Below the pieces are notes generated by a model, which worked only from the letters and a program-made list of their open reading frames with translations, did not search any database and was not told the origin of the DNA. A DNA stretch of 60,421 bases, from contig JAILRE010000038.1 of NCBI GenBank assembly GCA_024698505.1, positions 1 through 60,421 on the forward strand, in the 5' to 3' direction. Below are positions 1 through 7,188 of the stretch, in pieces. Position 1 is the first letter of the stretch; every line of letters starts with the position of its first letter. The translations under genes were made by a program, and so were the position numbers. The stretch comes from Clostridiales bacterium (GTDB lineage: Bacteria > Bacillota > Clostridia > Christensenellales > CAG-138).

Positions 1-1
1 G

Positions 2-280
2 TGGCATCAGGAAATAAGGAACTGGGCCGAAAGTGATTTTGATGCTTTTCATCTCGAAGGCTCGTTCCGGTTATCATACAACGGATCGATCTTCGCAAAG
101 GCAGGGCTCGGATACCTGCTGACCTTTGATAAACTGATCGATGTTTCATCCGATAGCGGGTTGGTATTCAGACCGCTTACCCCGCACCTCGAAACGAAGT
201 TATATCTTGTCTGGAAGAAGTATCAACCGTTTACACCGATTGCCGAACGGTTTTTGGAGCAGGTCAAAGCTTCATTTTAG
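2..280 (+). CDS. LysR-family regulator, C-terminal fragment
   Basis: The window opens inside this gene. The frame ending in TAG at 278-280 encodes about 92 residues with the look of the last part of a LysR substrate-binding domain: a LSYNGSIFAKAGLGYLL stretch, then a LVFRPLTPHLETKLYLVWKKYQ strand, and a final helix ending QVKASF. LysR proteins are DNA-binding regulators that sense small effectors through this domain. The N-terminal helix-turn-helix and the start lie outside, so target and effector cannot be inferred. Identification rests on pattern only. Confidence 0.7.
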   Translation, partial: WHQEIRNWAESDFDAFHLEGSFRLSYNGSIFAKAGLGYLLTFDKLIDVSSDSGLVFRPLTPHLETKLYLVWKKYQPFTPIAERFLEQVKASF

Positions 281-309
281 ACTATTTTTCAGTGAAAACG
301 AAAAAAGGG

Positions 310-340
310 GGCTTTCGGGAGAATACATCTCCCAAAAGCC
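310..340. terminator. Hairpin after the LysR gene
   Basis: GGCTTTCGGGAGA pairs with TCTCCCAAAAGCC around a 5-nt loop. On the plus strand no T-run follows; read on the minus strand the stem is followed by CCCCCTTTTTTC. It therefore looks like a minus-strand terminator, although no minus-strand gene that would need it survives nearby. Confidence 0.5.
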
Positions 341-386
341 GCCTGAAATAGTGGGGTCGGTAGCTCAAGCCCTCTCAACAAAGAAA

Positions 387-484
387 AATATCTTTTTGTT
401 TGCACTTGAAAATTGGGGCACGGAAAAACCCCGAAACCGTTGTGGTATCGGGGTTTTCCGGTGCAATATCTTTTTTGGTTGCAC
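387..484. repeat. Imperfect direct repeat flanking a hairpin
   Basis: AATATCTTTTTGTTTGCAC at 387-405 recurs at 465-484 with one extra T and one substitution. The two copies flank the inverted repeat at 418-464. The arrangement resembles a scar of insertion or local duplication, but no transposase or terminal inverted repeats accompany it. Confidence 0.4.
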
Positions 485-805
485 AAGAAGACGATCGATC
501 CGGCCGACGAAAAAACGCTTGAAACCGCGCTTCGTTACAAGATGCTCCAAGCATCCATCAGGAGTCAGAAGAACCTGCCTCCTACAACCGATCCCGCCCG
601 CATCGAGGCTCGCTTCAAGGAGGCTCACTCGCTGGAAAGCAACGTCTATCGAAACAGGATCACCGAAGCGGACAAGTTCCCCTTCCGCAAAGCCTTTGAC
701 GCGCTTCAGGGCAAGGAGATGAAGCTTGACGAATTGAGCTCTGCGCTTGACGCGAAAAAGCTCGAGCTTGATCGCCAAGCAGAGGGTCCGCAGGCGAAAG
801 CGTAA
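413..805 (+). pseudogene. Hypothetical helical protein fragment, probably decayed
   Basis: An open frame (TTG at 413) runs to TAA at 803-805. Its first ~25 codons cross the hairpin at 418-464 and look non-coding. From about position 485 it reads like real protein: charged, helix-forming sequence (KKTIDPADEKTLETALRYKM) ending with KLDELSSALDAKKLELDRQA. No ribosome binding site precedes the frame. I read it as the C-terminal remainder of a gene whose 5' part was lost at the repeat/hairpin junction. I do not recognise the family. Stretch 806-950 contains nothing further that I can call. Confidence 0.35.
418..476 (+). terminator. Long GC-rich hairpin with U-run
   Basis: GCACGGAAAAACCCCGA pairs with TCGGGGTTTTCCGGTGC, with one or two bulges, and is followed by AATATCTTTTTT. 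It is a good rho-independent terminator on the plus strand and the likely end of the LysR transcript. Confidence 0.6.
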
Positions 806-950
806 GAGAGCAAATGCTCCCCGCGCCGCGGTGTTTTCAGAAAGACCCGCCCCGAACAACAACGCGCAATCGGTCAGACGGCGTGGATCTGGTAAACCGA
901 TCCCGATAAGCGGTTCGGCTCCGGCGCAACGTGTTTTTCTTCGCGCGCGA

Positions 951-979
951 TTGAAAAATCGCTTAAGATGTGATAAACT
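951..979 (+). promoter_or_regulatory. Sigma-A promoter for the 1089-2440 operon
   Basis: TTGAAA at 951-956 and TAAACT at 974-979 are separated by 17 bp. The start codon of the first gene lies 110 bp downstream of the -10. Confidence 0.55.
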
Positions 980-1088
980 TACAGGCGGCCGGATACGCCG
1001 GGAGCGCATCCCGCCCGAATACGCGGAGCGGAAAATACTCCGCCCCTCCTAAAAAAGCGACCGAACTATCATATTCAGGAGGAACTGT

Positions 1089-1379
1089 ATGAAACTCAAG
1101 GAATGGTTCAGGATCAAGAAGGAAAAGCGCGCCGCCCGCAGGCAGGCGAAGCTTGAGCGCAAGCTCGGCATCGCTCACGAGGAGCCCGTTTCGGAAGGGC
1201 CCGTACCCGAGGAGCTGATCCCCGAGGAGATCGTTCCCGAGGACGTCATCCCCGAGGAGCACGACCGCGCTTCGGAGGGCGAGATGCCCGCCTCACGCTT
1301 CACCGAGGAGTACCGCGAGTTCCTGAAAAAGCAGGAAGCGGTCAAGGCGAGCGAGCAGAACGTCCCCGAGGAAAGCTGA
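1089..1379 (+). CDS. Small charged hypothetical protein
   Basis: This 96-residue protein is preceded by AGGAGG 7 bp before ATG. Residues 1-27 are strongly basic (MKLKEWFRIKKEKRAARRQA). Residues 30-58 are acidic with a repeating P-E-E pattern (EEPVSEGPVPEELIPEE), and a short amphipathic helix closes the chain. There is no signal peptide or membrane segment. The basic head and acidic tail suggest an intrinsically disordered nucleic-acid- or ribosome-associated protein, but that is only inference. It is the first gene of a putative operon with the next hypothetical and a CAT-like enzyme. I do not recognise the family. Confidence 0.7.
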   Translation: MKLKEWFRIKKEKRAARRQAKLERKLGIAHEEPVSEGPVPEELIPEEIVPEDVIPEEHDRASEGEMPASRFTEEYREFLKKQEAVKASEQNVPEES

Positions 1380-1403
1380 TCAGGCGGACTTTCGGAGGCG
1401 CAT

Positions 1404-1793
1404 ATGCATCTTATTGGCGTTAAGGAAGACGACGGCTGGGCCTTCTCGAGGTGGGAGCTGACCTATCCCGTGGGATGGGCGAACATCACGAGGGCCGCGG
1501 CCTACGCTTACGAATACTACGACAGGCCCGAGGTGCTCTCGGGCGGCGAACGCGTCGAGGTCGAAGGCCCGGATGAGATATCCGGGATACCCGAGGACCG
1601 CACGCTGACGCTTCGCGGCTTTTCGACCGTGCTGAACGTCCCCATATCTATAACCTTCTACAATCAGATCCGGGCGGTGGACGTGAACGTGCTCCAGATG
1701 AACGAGGAGTTCCAAAACACGGATTACGAAAAGTTCAACCATTCGCTGTGCCAATATCTGGACAGCATGGAGCTCGCGATGTACAGGGCATGA
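1404..1793 (+). CDS. Hypothetical protein, 129 aa
   Basis: GGAGG precedes ATG by 5 bp. The product is soluble, with alternating beta and helical patterns, opening MHLIGVKEDDGWAFSRWEL and ending in a helix rich in aromatic and charged residues. No known motif is seen. The last codons overlap the next gene: its ATG lies in the ATGA shared with this stop, so the two are probably translationally coupled. Co-translation with a CAT-like acetyltransferase may indicate a common role, but function is unknown. Confidence 0.75.
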   Translation: MHLIGVKEDDGWAFSRWELTYPVGWANITRAAAYAYEYYDRPEVLSGGERVEVEGPDEISGIPEDRTLTLRGFSTVLNVPISITFYNQIRAVDVNVLQMNEEFQNTDYEKFNHSLCQYLDSMELAMYRA

Positions 1794-2440
1794 ATTACCG
1801 CGTAATAGACAGAGAGACATATTACAGGAAGGACGTGTTCCGTCATTTCTCCGAGGACTGCAAATGCTCCGTCTCCATGACCGCGCGGATAGACGTTACG
1901 GAGCTTGCGGCCTACTCGAAGCGGACGGGCACGAAGTTCCACGTCAATTTCCTTTACGCGCTCTCGAAGGCGCTGAACTCGCGCGAGGATTACCGCATGG
2001 GTTATCTCTGGCAGACGGACGAGCTCATCTGCTGGGACGCGATAAGCCCCGCGCATTACGTTTTCCATGAGGACACGGAGACCTGCACGCCCGTATGCAC
2101 GGATCACCGCGAGGACTACGCCGAATTCTACGCGAACGCCCTTCGCGATATAGAGCGGGCGAAGGCCTCCCCCGGGTACGACGCCGAAGCCGCCGGCCGC
2201 CCCGACAGGTTCGACGCCTCGTACATACCCTGGATCTCTTACGATTCCCTCAATATCGAGCTGCCCGACGGGTATCTGTACCTCGCGCCGATAGTCAACT
2301 GGGGCAGATACCGCGAGGAAAACGGCCGGCTCATGATGCCCGTGACCGTAAGGCTGAATCACGCCGTCGCCGACGGTTTCCTGCTTGCGAACGTTTTCCG
2401 TCTTCTGGAACGGGAGATCTCCGAATTGGCGGGGAGATGA
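1790..2440 (+). CDS. Chloramphenicol/xenobiotic O-acetyltransferase (CAT family)
   Basis: The 216-residue product matches the usual CAT length and order of motifs. It starts with IDRETYYRKDVFRHF, carries GYLWQTDELICWD in the middle, then IPWISYDS (Ser150, equivalent to the active-site Ser148 of classical CAT), and ends with LNHAVADGF. His191 and Asp195 occupy the catalytic HxxxD positions. The usual HH pair is NH here, and the second G-F/Y-H histidine is replaced by Leu. CAT enzymes transfer acetyl from acetyl-CoA to chloramphenicol 3-OH; family members of this divergence may use other acceptors, so resistance is not established. Start chosen at 1790 because it overlaps the upstream stop (ATGA). 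Confidence 0.88.
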   Translation: MNYRVIDRETYYRKDVFRHFSEDCKCSVSMTARIDVTELAAYSKRTGTKFHVNFLYALSKALNSREDYRMGYLWQTDELICWDAISPAHYVFHEDTETCTPVCTDHREDYAEFYANALRDIERAKASPGYDAEAAGRPDRFDASYIPWISYDSLNIELPDGYLYLAPIVNWGRYREENGRLMMPVTVRLNHAVADGFLLANVFRLLEREISELAGR

Positions 2441-2473
2441 CGGGGGCAAGCGCATAAAAAGCTCGTTTTTCCC

Positions 2474-2502
2474 TTGCATTGCGGATAAAACCATAGTATA
2501 CT
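2474..2502 (+). promoter_or_regulatory. Promoter of the HU gene
   Basis: TTGCAT (2474-2479), 17 bp, TATACT (2497-2502). The leader to the ATG is about 30 nt and carries an AAAGGAA ribosome binding site. Confidence 0.75.
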
Positions 2503-2540
2503 GTACCGGAACCCAAATTCACGAAAGGAATTTTGAAATC

Positions 2541-2825
2541 ATGACTAAACTTGAACTGGTCGACGTAGTATCCTCCAAGGCCGAGATCACCAAGGTCGAA
2601 GCTCACAAGGTCCTTGACGCCGTTATCGAGGCCGTCAACGAGGGCCTCGCCGCGGACGGCAAGGTCGTCATCCCCGGCTTCGGCACCTTCGAGGTAAGGA
2701 CCCGCACCGCGCGTGTCGGCAGGAACCCCCGCACCGGCGAGAAGATCAAGATCAAGGCTTCCCGCGTGCCCGCCTTCAAGCCCGGCAAGGCCATGAAGGA
2801 GATCGTAAACAAGAAGAAGAAATAA
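2541..2825 (+). CDS. hup: DNA-binding protein HU
   Basis: This 94-residue protein is a standard HU: helical N-terminal dimer domain beginning MTKLELVDVVSSKA, then the IHF/HU signature GFGTFEVRTRTARVGRNPRT in the DNA-clasping beta arm, and a Lys-rich end. HU is an abundant homodimeric nucleoid protein that bends DNA and constrains supercoils. The gene is monocistronic between its own promoter and a strong terminator. Start chosen at 2541 (AAAGGAA upstream, canonical MTK N-terminus) and not at the longer open frame from 2385, which overlaps the cat-like gene. Confidence 0.97.
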   Translation: MTKLELVDVVSSKAEITKVEAHKVLDAVIEAVNEGLAADGKVVIPGFGTFEVRTRTARVGRNPRTGEKIKIKASRVPAFKPGKAMKEIVNKKKK

Positions 2826-2837
2826 GACTTTCCGGGA

Positions 2838-2863
2838 GAGAGCCGTTTTTGCGGCTCTTTTCG
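2838..2863 (+). terminator. HU terminator
   Basis: AGAGCCG and CGGCTCT form a stem around a U-rich loop, followed by TTTTCGTTT. Confidence 0.75.
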
Positions 2864-2890
2864 TTTAGAAAAACGCCTCAGGAGGCAGCT

Positions 2891-3286
2891 ATGAAAATGA
2901 AGGAAGGCTTGGGCTGGAAGGCCTGCTATAACGAGGAAAAGGGCGTTTACGGAGCCGAGGTGGTATTTCAGGGCTCGTGGGAACTCTTCGAGATAACCGC
3001 CGACGTATGGAACCGCCTTTCGAAGAACACCTCCGGCCGCGAGGCGGAGGAGCTTATACAGACGGGCAGGCGCCTCTACGCTCACGTCAACGACCGCTGC
3101 GGCCCGCCCTATACGATAGTCCTCGACGACGACTATGAGCTCTACTGCCCGTGGATGAGGAAACCCGCGCCCGAAGGCGAGACATGGAGCGAGGAGATGA
3201 CCGACGCCGCGGTGGAGCTTTTCGAATCCGAGAAGGCCAACCGCCCGCAAAGAAGGAAGAAGCGCGCGAAGAGGAAAAAGGATTGA
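2891..3286 (+). CDS. Hypothetical protein, 131 aa, basic tail
   Basis: Start at ATG 2891 behind AGGAGG (spacing 5); the frame is open further upstream but only across the HU terminator. The body is a mixed alpha/beta domain with several Trp and acidic residues (VLDDDYELYCPWM). The C-terminal 15 residues are almost all Lys/Arg, suggesting nucleic-acid or membrane contact. It overlaps the following GNAT gene by one base (TGATG), so the two are likely coupled. Family not recognised. Confidence 0.7.
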   Translation: MKMKEGLGWKACYNEEKGVYGAEVVFQGSWELFEITADVWNRLSKNTSGREAEELIQTGRRLYAHVNDRCGPPYTIVLDDDYELYCPWMRKPAPEGETWSEEMTDAAVELFESEKANRPQRRKKRAKRKKD

Positions 3287-3726
3287 TGTTTTACGATACC
3301 TCATATCTTAAAGACGGGGAGATAGAGCTTAGGCTCAGGAAGGCCAACGAGGCCATACCCGAGAAGCGCTGGCTCCCCGCTTATTATTTCGATATCTGCC
3401 TGCCGGGCGGTGAGAAGATAGGCGAATGCGATCTTCGCATAGGCCACAACGACAAGACCTATATAGGGGGCAATATCGGCTACTCGATAGACGAGGCCCA
3501 CCGCGGGCGCAGGTACGCCGCCAAGGCCTGCCTGCTGCTCTTATCGCTTGCGAAAAAGCACGGCATGACGCATCTTTACATCACCTGCGACCCGGATAAC
3601 GCCGCCTCCGCCCGCACCTGCGTCATAGCCGGAGGCGAATACGTTGAGACCGCCCGCATCCCCGAGGACAACGAGCTCTACCGCGACGGAAAGCGGGAGG
3701 CGGCGGTCTACAGGTTCGAGCTGTGA
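3286..3726 (+). CDS. GNAT-family N-acetyltransferase
   Basis: 146 residues. The central acetyl-CoA site is visible as IGYSIDEAHRGRRYAAKACL, which has the R-G-x-x-Y-A pattern of motif A, followed by a helix and HLYITCDPDNAASARTC, which resembles the RimJ/RimL motif B region. The enzyme transfers acetyl from acetyl-CoA to an amine; substrate cannot be read from the sequence. Start at ATG 3286 is chosen because it overlaps the preceding stop; the frame upstream is the shadow of the previous gene. Confidence 0.85.
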   Translation: MFYDTSYLKDGEIELRLRKANEAIPEKRWLPAYYFDICLPGGEKIGECDLRIGHNDKTYIGGNIGYSIDEAHRGRRYAAKACLLLLSLAKKHGMTHLYITCDPDNAASARTCVIAGGEYVETARIPEDNELYRDGKREAAVYRFEL

Positions 3727-3790
3727 CAAACGAAACCGACTCTTTCCCCGGTCTGCAACCGCCCGTTGCGAAATTGCAAACCCGAATTGC

Positions 3791-3820
3791 TTGATTGCTC
3801 CCCGCAGCATACCGTATAAT
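3791..3820 (+). promoter_or_regulatory. Promoter of the MFS exporter
   Basis: TTGATT (3791-3796), 18 bp, TATAAT (3815-3820), 34 bp before the start codon. Confidence 0.65.
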
Positions 3821-3854
3821 GAGCGCAGCTGAGAAAGAAAGGAAAACGTGATCC

Positions 3855-5138
3855 ATGAAAAACGTCTTCACAAACCGCAATTTCAGGCTCGTGTTCTTCG
3901 GAGCGCTCGTCTCCGAGATGGGAGCCCTCCTTTACAGCTTTGCGGTGAGCTTTTACATACTTGAGATAAGCGGCAACAACGCCTTTCTGCAGGGGCTGTA
4001 TCTTGCGGTCTGCGGCGCGGTAACGCTAATAATGACGCCCGTCGGCGGCGTGCTGGGCGACCGCTTCAACAAGGCGAAGATAATGTTCCTCTGCGACTAC
4101 GTAAGGGGCGGCATTATAATCGCGGCGACCGCCATGATGCTCCTGTTCGATCATCCGCAGGCGCATCTTATAATACTGTTCGCGGTAGGCGTTCTGGGAA
4201 GCGCAGTCGGCGGCGTGTTCTCCCCCGCCTCTGGCGCGCTGCTCCCCCATATAGTCGAGGAGTCGCAGCTCCAGCAGGCCAATTCGTACTACTCCATAAG
4301 GGGCTCCCTGCAGGGCATACTTGGAGTCGTGCTGGCGGGCGTGCTCTATTCCGCCCTTCCCATAACTACGCTCTTCTTCCTCGTAGGCGCGTGCTACGTT
4401 GCCTCCGGCGTGTCGGAGATGTTCATAAGATACGAGCACACCGCGCCCGAAGGCAGGCTGACGGTCAAGGCCGCCCTCACGGACATGAAGGAAGGCCTCG
4501 TCTACATGAAGACGCAGAAGGCGCTCACCGCGCTGATGGTGACGATACTCTTCATCAATTTCTTCCTCTCCCCCGTGATGGGCAACTTCATCCCCTATTT
4601 CATAAAGGCCGACGTCGGCGGAGCTCCCTCGTACCTGTTTGACAAGGTCCTCACCCCGGAGCTCTGGCTCTCGGTGTTCGAGGTGCTGATGGGCATAAGC
4701 TCCCTCGTCGGCGCGGCGATACTCAGCGCGAAGCCCCAGGCCGACAAGTGCGGCAGGAAGGTGGGCCTCATGATACTGGCTATGGCCGGCCTCATGCTCG
4801 CTCTGACGGCCGCTTACTGGGTATTCGTGCACACGGGCGTTTCGCTCAGCGCGTTCCTGATCGCGCTCTCCGTCGGCAGCCTCGTGATGGGCTTTGTGGT
4901 GACGCAGGTCAACATACCCATAAACACGGCCGTTATGCGGATCGTGGACAAAAGGATGCTCAGCAAGGTCTCGAGCATAATAAGCGTCGCCTCGCAGGGA
5001 CTCGTGCCCATAGCGTCCGTGCTTGCGGGCGCGATAATCCAGGGCGTCGGCTCCACGGCGCTGCTCGTGTTCTGCACCGCGGGCTTTGCCGTCGCGACCG
5101 TGTTCCTGCTCGCGAACAGGCACGTGAAGGAGATCTGA
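3855..5138 (+). CDS. MFS transporter, EntS/MFS_3-like exporter
   Basis: 427 residues with about 12 hydrophobic segments. The first segment is NFRLVFFGALVSEMGALLYS, followed by the MFS loop 2-3 signature GGVLGDRFNKAKIM. This N-terminal pattern is typical of the MFS_3 group, which exports siderophores, macrolides or other small molecules by proton antiport. A long loop with KADVGGAPSYLFDK sits between TM7 and TM8. Substrate is unknown. It has its own promoter, and the following HAD gene has a separate promoter inside the short gap. Confidence 0.88.
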   Translation: MKNVFTNRNFRLVFFGALVSEMGALLYSFAVSFYILEISGNNAFLQGLYLAVCGAVTLIMTPVGGVLGDRFNKAKIMFLCDYVRGGIIIAATAMMLLFDHPQAHLIILFAVGVLGSAVGGVFSPASGALLPHIVEESQLQQANSYYSIRGSLQGILGVVLAGVLYSALPITTLFFLVGACYVASGVSEMFIRYEHTAPEGRLTVKAALTDMKEGLVYMKTQKALTALMVTILFINFFLSPVMGNFIPYFIKADVGGAPSYLFDKVLTPELWLSVFEVLMGISSLVGAAILSAKPQADKCGRKVGLMILAMAGLMLALTAAYWVFVHTGVSLSAFLIALSVGSLVMGFVVTQVNIPINTAVMRIVDKRMLSKVSSIISVASQGLVPIASVLAGAIIQGVGSTALLVFCTAGFAVATVFLLANRHVKEI

Positions 5139-5142
5139 CCGC

Positions 5143-5172
5143 TTGACCCCGCCGCGGGCTTAAATTATAATG
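5143..5172 (+). promoter_or_regulatory. Promoter of the HAD gene
   Basis: TTGACC (5143-5148), 18 bp, TATAAT (5167-5172). Because transcription would start near 5179, the GTG at 5172 cannot be the start codon, which favours the TTG at 5202. Confidence 0.7.
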
Positions 5173-5201
5173 TGATCGATCATCATGCGGAGGACAAGAC
5201 A

Positions 5202-5894
5202 TTGATAAAGGCCATCCTTTGGGACGTTGACAACACTCTTCTGGATTTTCACGCGGCGGAGAGCGCGGCAATCAAGAGCCTCTTTCGTGAGTTCGGCTTC
5301 GGCGAATGCTCGGACGAGCAGGTGAAAAGATACGCCGCGATCAATATCAGCTATTGGGAAAAGCTCGAGCGGAACGAGATAACGAAGCCCCGCGTGCTCG
5401 TAGGCAGGTTCGAGCAGTTCTTTGCCGAGGAGGGCATAGACCCCGCCTTCGCGCCCAAATTCAACGAGCTCTATCAATTGAGGCTCGGCGACACGATCGT
5501 TTACCGCGACGACAGCATAAACATAGTAAGGGCGCTGAAAGGGCGCGTACTGCAGTACGTCATTTCGAACGGCACCGTCGTCGCGCAGACGAAAAAACTT
5601 CGGCTCTCGGGGTTGGGCGAGCTTATGGACGGGATATTCCTTTCGGAGGAGATAGGCTTCGAAAAGCCGAATATCGGCTTCTTCGTCCCCGTTTTCAAAA
5701 CGGTTCCCGCCGCGCCTTCCGAAATGCTGGTGGTCGGCGATTCGCTGACGAGCGACATAAAGGGAGCTAACAACGCGGGTATCCCCGCCTGCTGGTACAA
5801 TCCCCATAAAAAAACCGCGCCGGAGGGATACCGCATAGACTATGAGATAAGCGACCTGCGCGAGATATTCGGCATACTCGGGATCGAGCAATAA
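5202..5894 (+). CDS. HAD-family phosphatase, YjjG-like
   Basis: TTG start at 5202 lies 8 bp after GCGGAGG and gives the typical N-terminus MIKAILWDVDNTLLD with the DxD nucleophile pair (D8, D10). Later HAD motifs are present: ISNGT (motif II), the Lys in GFEKPN (motif III) and VVGDSLTSD (motif IV). A helical C1-type cap lies at about residues 17-85. The family dephosphorylates small metabolites such as nucleoside 5'-monophosphates; house-cleaning of non-canonical nucleotides is the known role of YjjG, but substrate here is inferred. 230 aa, about the family length. Confidence 0.88.
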   Translation: MIKAILWDVDNTLLDFHAAESAAIKSLFREFGFGECSDEQVKRYAAINISYWEKLERNEITKPRVLVGRFEQFFAEEGIDPAFAPKFNELYQLRLGDTIVYRDDSINIVRALKGRVLQYVISNGTVVAQTKKLRLSGLGELMDGIFLSEEIGFEKPNIGFFVPVFKTVPAAPSEMLVVGDSLTSDIKGANNAGIPACWYNPHKKTAPEGYRIDYEISDLREIFGILGIEQ

Positions 5895-5907
5895 AGCAAT
5901 ATGAAAG

Positions 5908-5937
5908 AAGCCTGCTGTTTTTATAGCAGGCTTTTTT
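5908..5937. terminator. Bidirectional terminator between convergent genes
   Basis: AAGCCTGCT and AGCAGGCTT pair around an 7-nt loop, with TTTTTT on the plus side. It separates the HAD gene from the convergent MmcQ/YjbR gene, whose stop codon begins at its edge. Confidence 0.85.
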
Positions 5938-6700
5938 ATTCCAGATCCCTTTTCAGCTTTGCGGGGATGCCCCTCGGGCCTCTTACCGCGTATATGCCGT
6001 ATTCGCTCCCGAGAGCTTTGAAAGTGAACCTTTCCTGCGGGTAGCGCTTTTTAAGCTTTATCCGCATGACCTTTTTTATCGTCAGCGCGCCGCCGCTGTG
6101 ATCGAACGGGATATCCGTCTCCGTCACGGCGCATTTATACAGTATCGCGGATACGGGCGCGCCGGCGTATATGAACACCGTGTCGCCCTTTTTGACGCCG
6201 CTCCCCTGCTTCCAGATGATCTCGTCCCCGCTGTCGAACGCATGGACGATATCGTAATACTTCGGGTTCGCGGGGACTATCCAATCCTTCGGCGGGCGTT
6301 CCTTCAGCTTTCCTTCGGCCGTCGCCGTCGCGAGGAAGCTGCGGTCGATAAGCCTCTCTATTTCGGCCTCGGGCACGGCGCCGTCGAGCAGTATCGTGAC
6401 CCAGTCCCCCTTGGCCATATGCCAGCCGCGATAATAGCCCTCCCTTTTTATCAGCAGGTCGCCGAGCAGCGGATCGCCCGTCTTCACGTTTATAACGTCG
6501 ACCGCCTCCCTGTCACTTCGCCCGAGCTTATCGCCCGTGATATCCATTATTATCGCGAACCATTTCCTGTTGTCCGAGTGGCGGAACACGGCGTAATCCG
6601 GCCAGCGCATCCACAGATGCTCGGGGCTGCTTCCGTACTTTTTCTTTATGTATTCGGTCACGCTCCCGCGGAGGGAGTTCTTTTCTTTTTCCATGGTCAT
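5936..6700 (-). CDS. MmcQ/YjbR domain protein with C-terminal EVE/PUA-like domain
   Basis: Start at ATG 6700 follows AAGGACGGG; the frame is open slightly further upstream without a better site. Residues ~15-125 are an MmcQ/YjbR domain: DYAVFRHSDNRKWFAIIMDI, then DPLLGDLLIKREGYYRGWHM and KGDWVTILLDG. This fold resembles the CyaY/double-wing DNA-binding shape. Residues ~140-250 look like an EVE/PUA-type small-molecule or modified-base binding domain (DIVHAFDSGDEIIWKQG, GDTVFIYAG). Its biochemical role is unknown. It converges on the HAD gene and faces away from the BlaI operon. Confidence 0.72.
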   Translation of the reverse strand: MTMEKEKNSLRGSVTEYIKKKYGSSPEHLWMRWPDYAVFRHSDNRKWFAIIMDITGDKLGRSDREAVDVINVKTGDPLLGDLLIKREGYYRGWHMAKGDWVTILLDGAVPEAEIERLIDRSFLATATAEGKLKERPPKDWIVPANPKYYDIVHAFDSGDEIIWKQGSGVKKGDTVFIYAGAPVSAILYKCAVTETDIPFDHSGGALTIKKVMRIKLKKRYPQERFTFKALGSEYGIYAVRGPRGIPAKLKRDLE

Positions 6701-6764
6701 TCCCGTCCTTCCCCTCAACTTTACAATAATCGGGAGGCAAAGTCAAATAATTTCAAAAAAAGGC

Positions 6765-6793
6765 TTGACAATCCCAGACTATCGTGATAGTAT
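6765..6793 (+). promoter_or_regulatory. Promoter of the BlaI-M56 operon
   Basis: TTGACA (6765-6770), 17 bp, TAGTAT (6788-6793). The -10 lies inside the first of two palindromic operators, so a bound repressor would block RNA polymerase. Confidence 0.8.
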
Positions 6794-6810
6794 AGACTAC
6801 AGTAATAGTC
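6778..6810 (+). promoter_or_regulatory. Two palindromic BlaI-type operators
   Basis: ACTATCGTGATAGT at 6778-6791 is a perfect 6-2-6 palindrome. GACTACAGTAATAGTC at 6795-6810 has perfect 5-bp arms. Half-sites of the form GACTA/TACA resemble those of BlaI/MecI/CopY repressors. Their overlap with the -10 and transcription start region suggests autoregulation of the BlaI homologue encoded just downstream. Confidence 0.75.
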
Positions 6811-6825
6811 CAAGTGAGGTGCGGA

Positions 6826-7188
6826 ATGAAAGACAAGCTGTTTGAAAGCGAAGCCAAGGTGATGGAGATACTCTGGGAAAGGGGCTCCCTCACCGCGAAG
6901 GAGATAAGCCTTATCGCGGCGGATACCATCGGCTGGAACAAGAACACCACCTACACCGTTATAAAAAAGCTCGAGTCCAAGGGCTTTATAAGAAGGGACG
7001 AGCCGAATTTCATCTGCACTCCCCTCGTTTCGCGCGGCGAGGCCGGGAAGACCGAGGCGAAGAGCCTCGTAGACCGGATATTCGGCGGCTCGAGGAAGGC
7101 CCTCTTCTCCGCCCTTCTTGAGGACGAGGAGCTTTCGGAGAGCGATATCGCGCAGCTTAAGGAGCTTATCGAGAACAGGAGCAAATGA
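6826..7188 (+). CDS. BlaI/MecI/CopY-family transcriptional repressor
   Basis: 120 residues from ATG 6826 (GAGGT upstream). The N-terminal winged helix is clear: LFESEAKVMEILWERG, then the recognition region WNKNTTYTVIKKLESKGFI. The C-terminal dimerisation helices include SLVDRIFGGSRKALFSALL and end IAQLKELIENRSK. The family represses promoters as a dimer and is inactivated when a partner M56 protease signals. The M56 partner follows with an overlapping start codon, and two palindromes cover the promoter, so autoregulation is likely. Confidence 0.93.
   Translation: MKDKLFESEAKVMEILWERGSLTAKEISLIAADTIGWNKNTTYTVIKKLESKGFIRRDEPNFICTPLVSRGEAGKTEAKSLVDRIFGGSRKALFSALLEDEELSESDIAQLKELIENRSK

Noticed and set aside
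365-1009. 214-codon minus-strand frame
   Set aside because: It lies antisense to the helical fragment and crosses a promoter; the composition is Arg/Leu-rich shadow and no ribosome binding site is seen.
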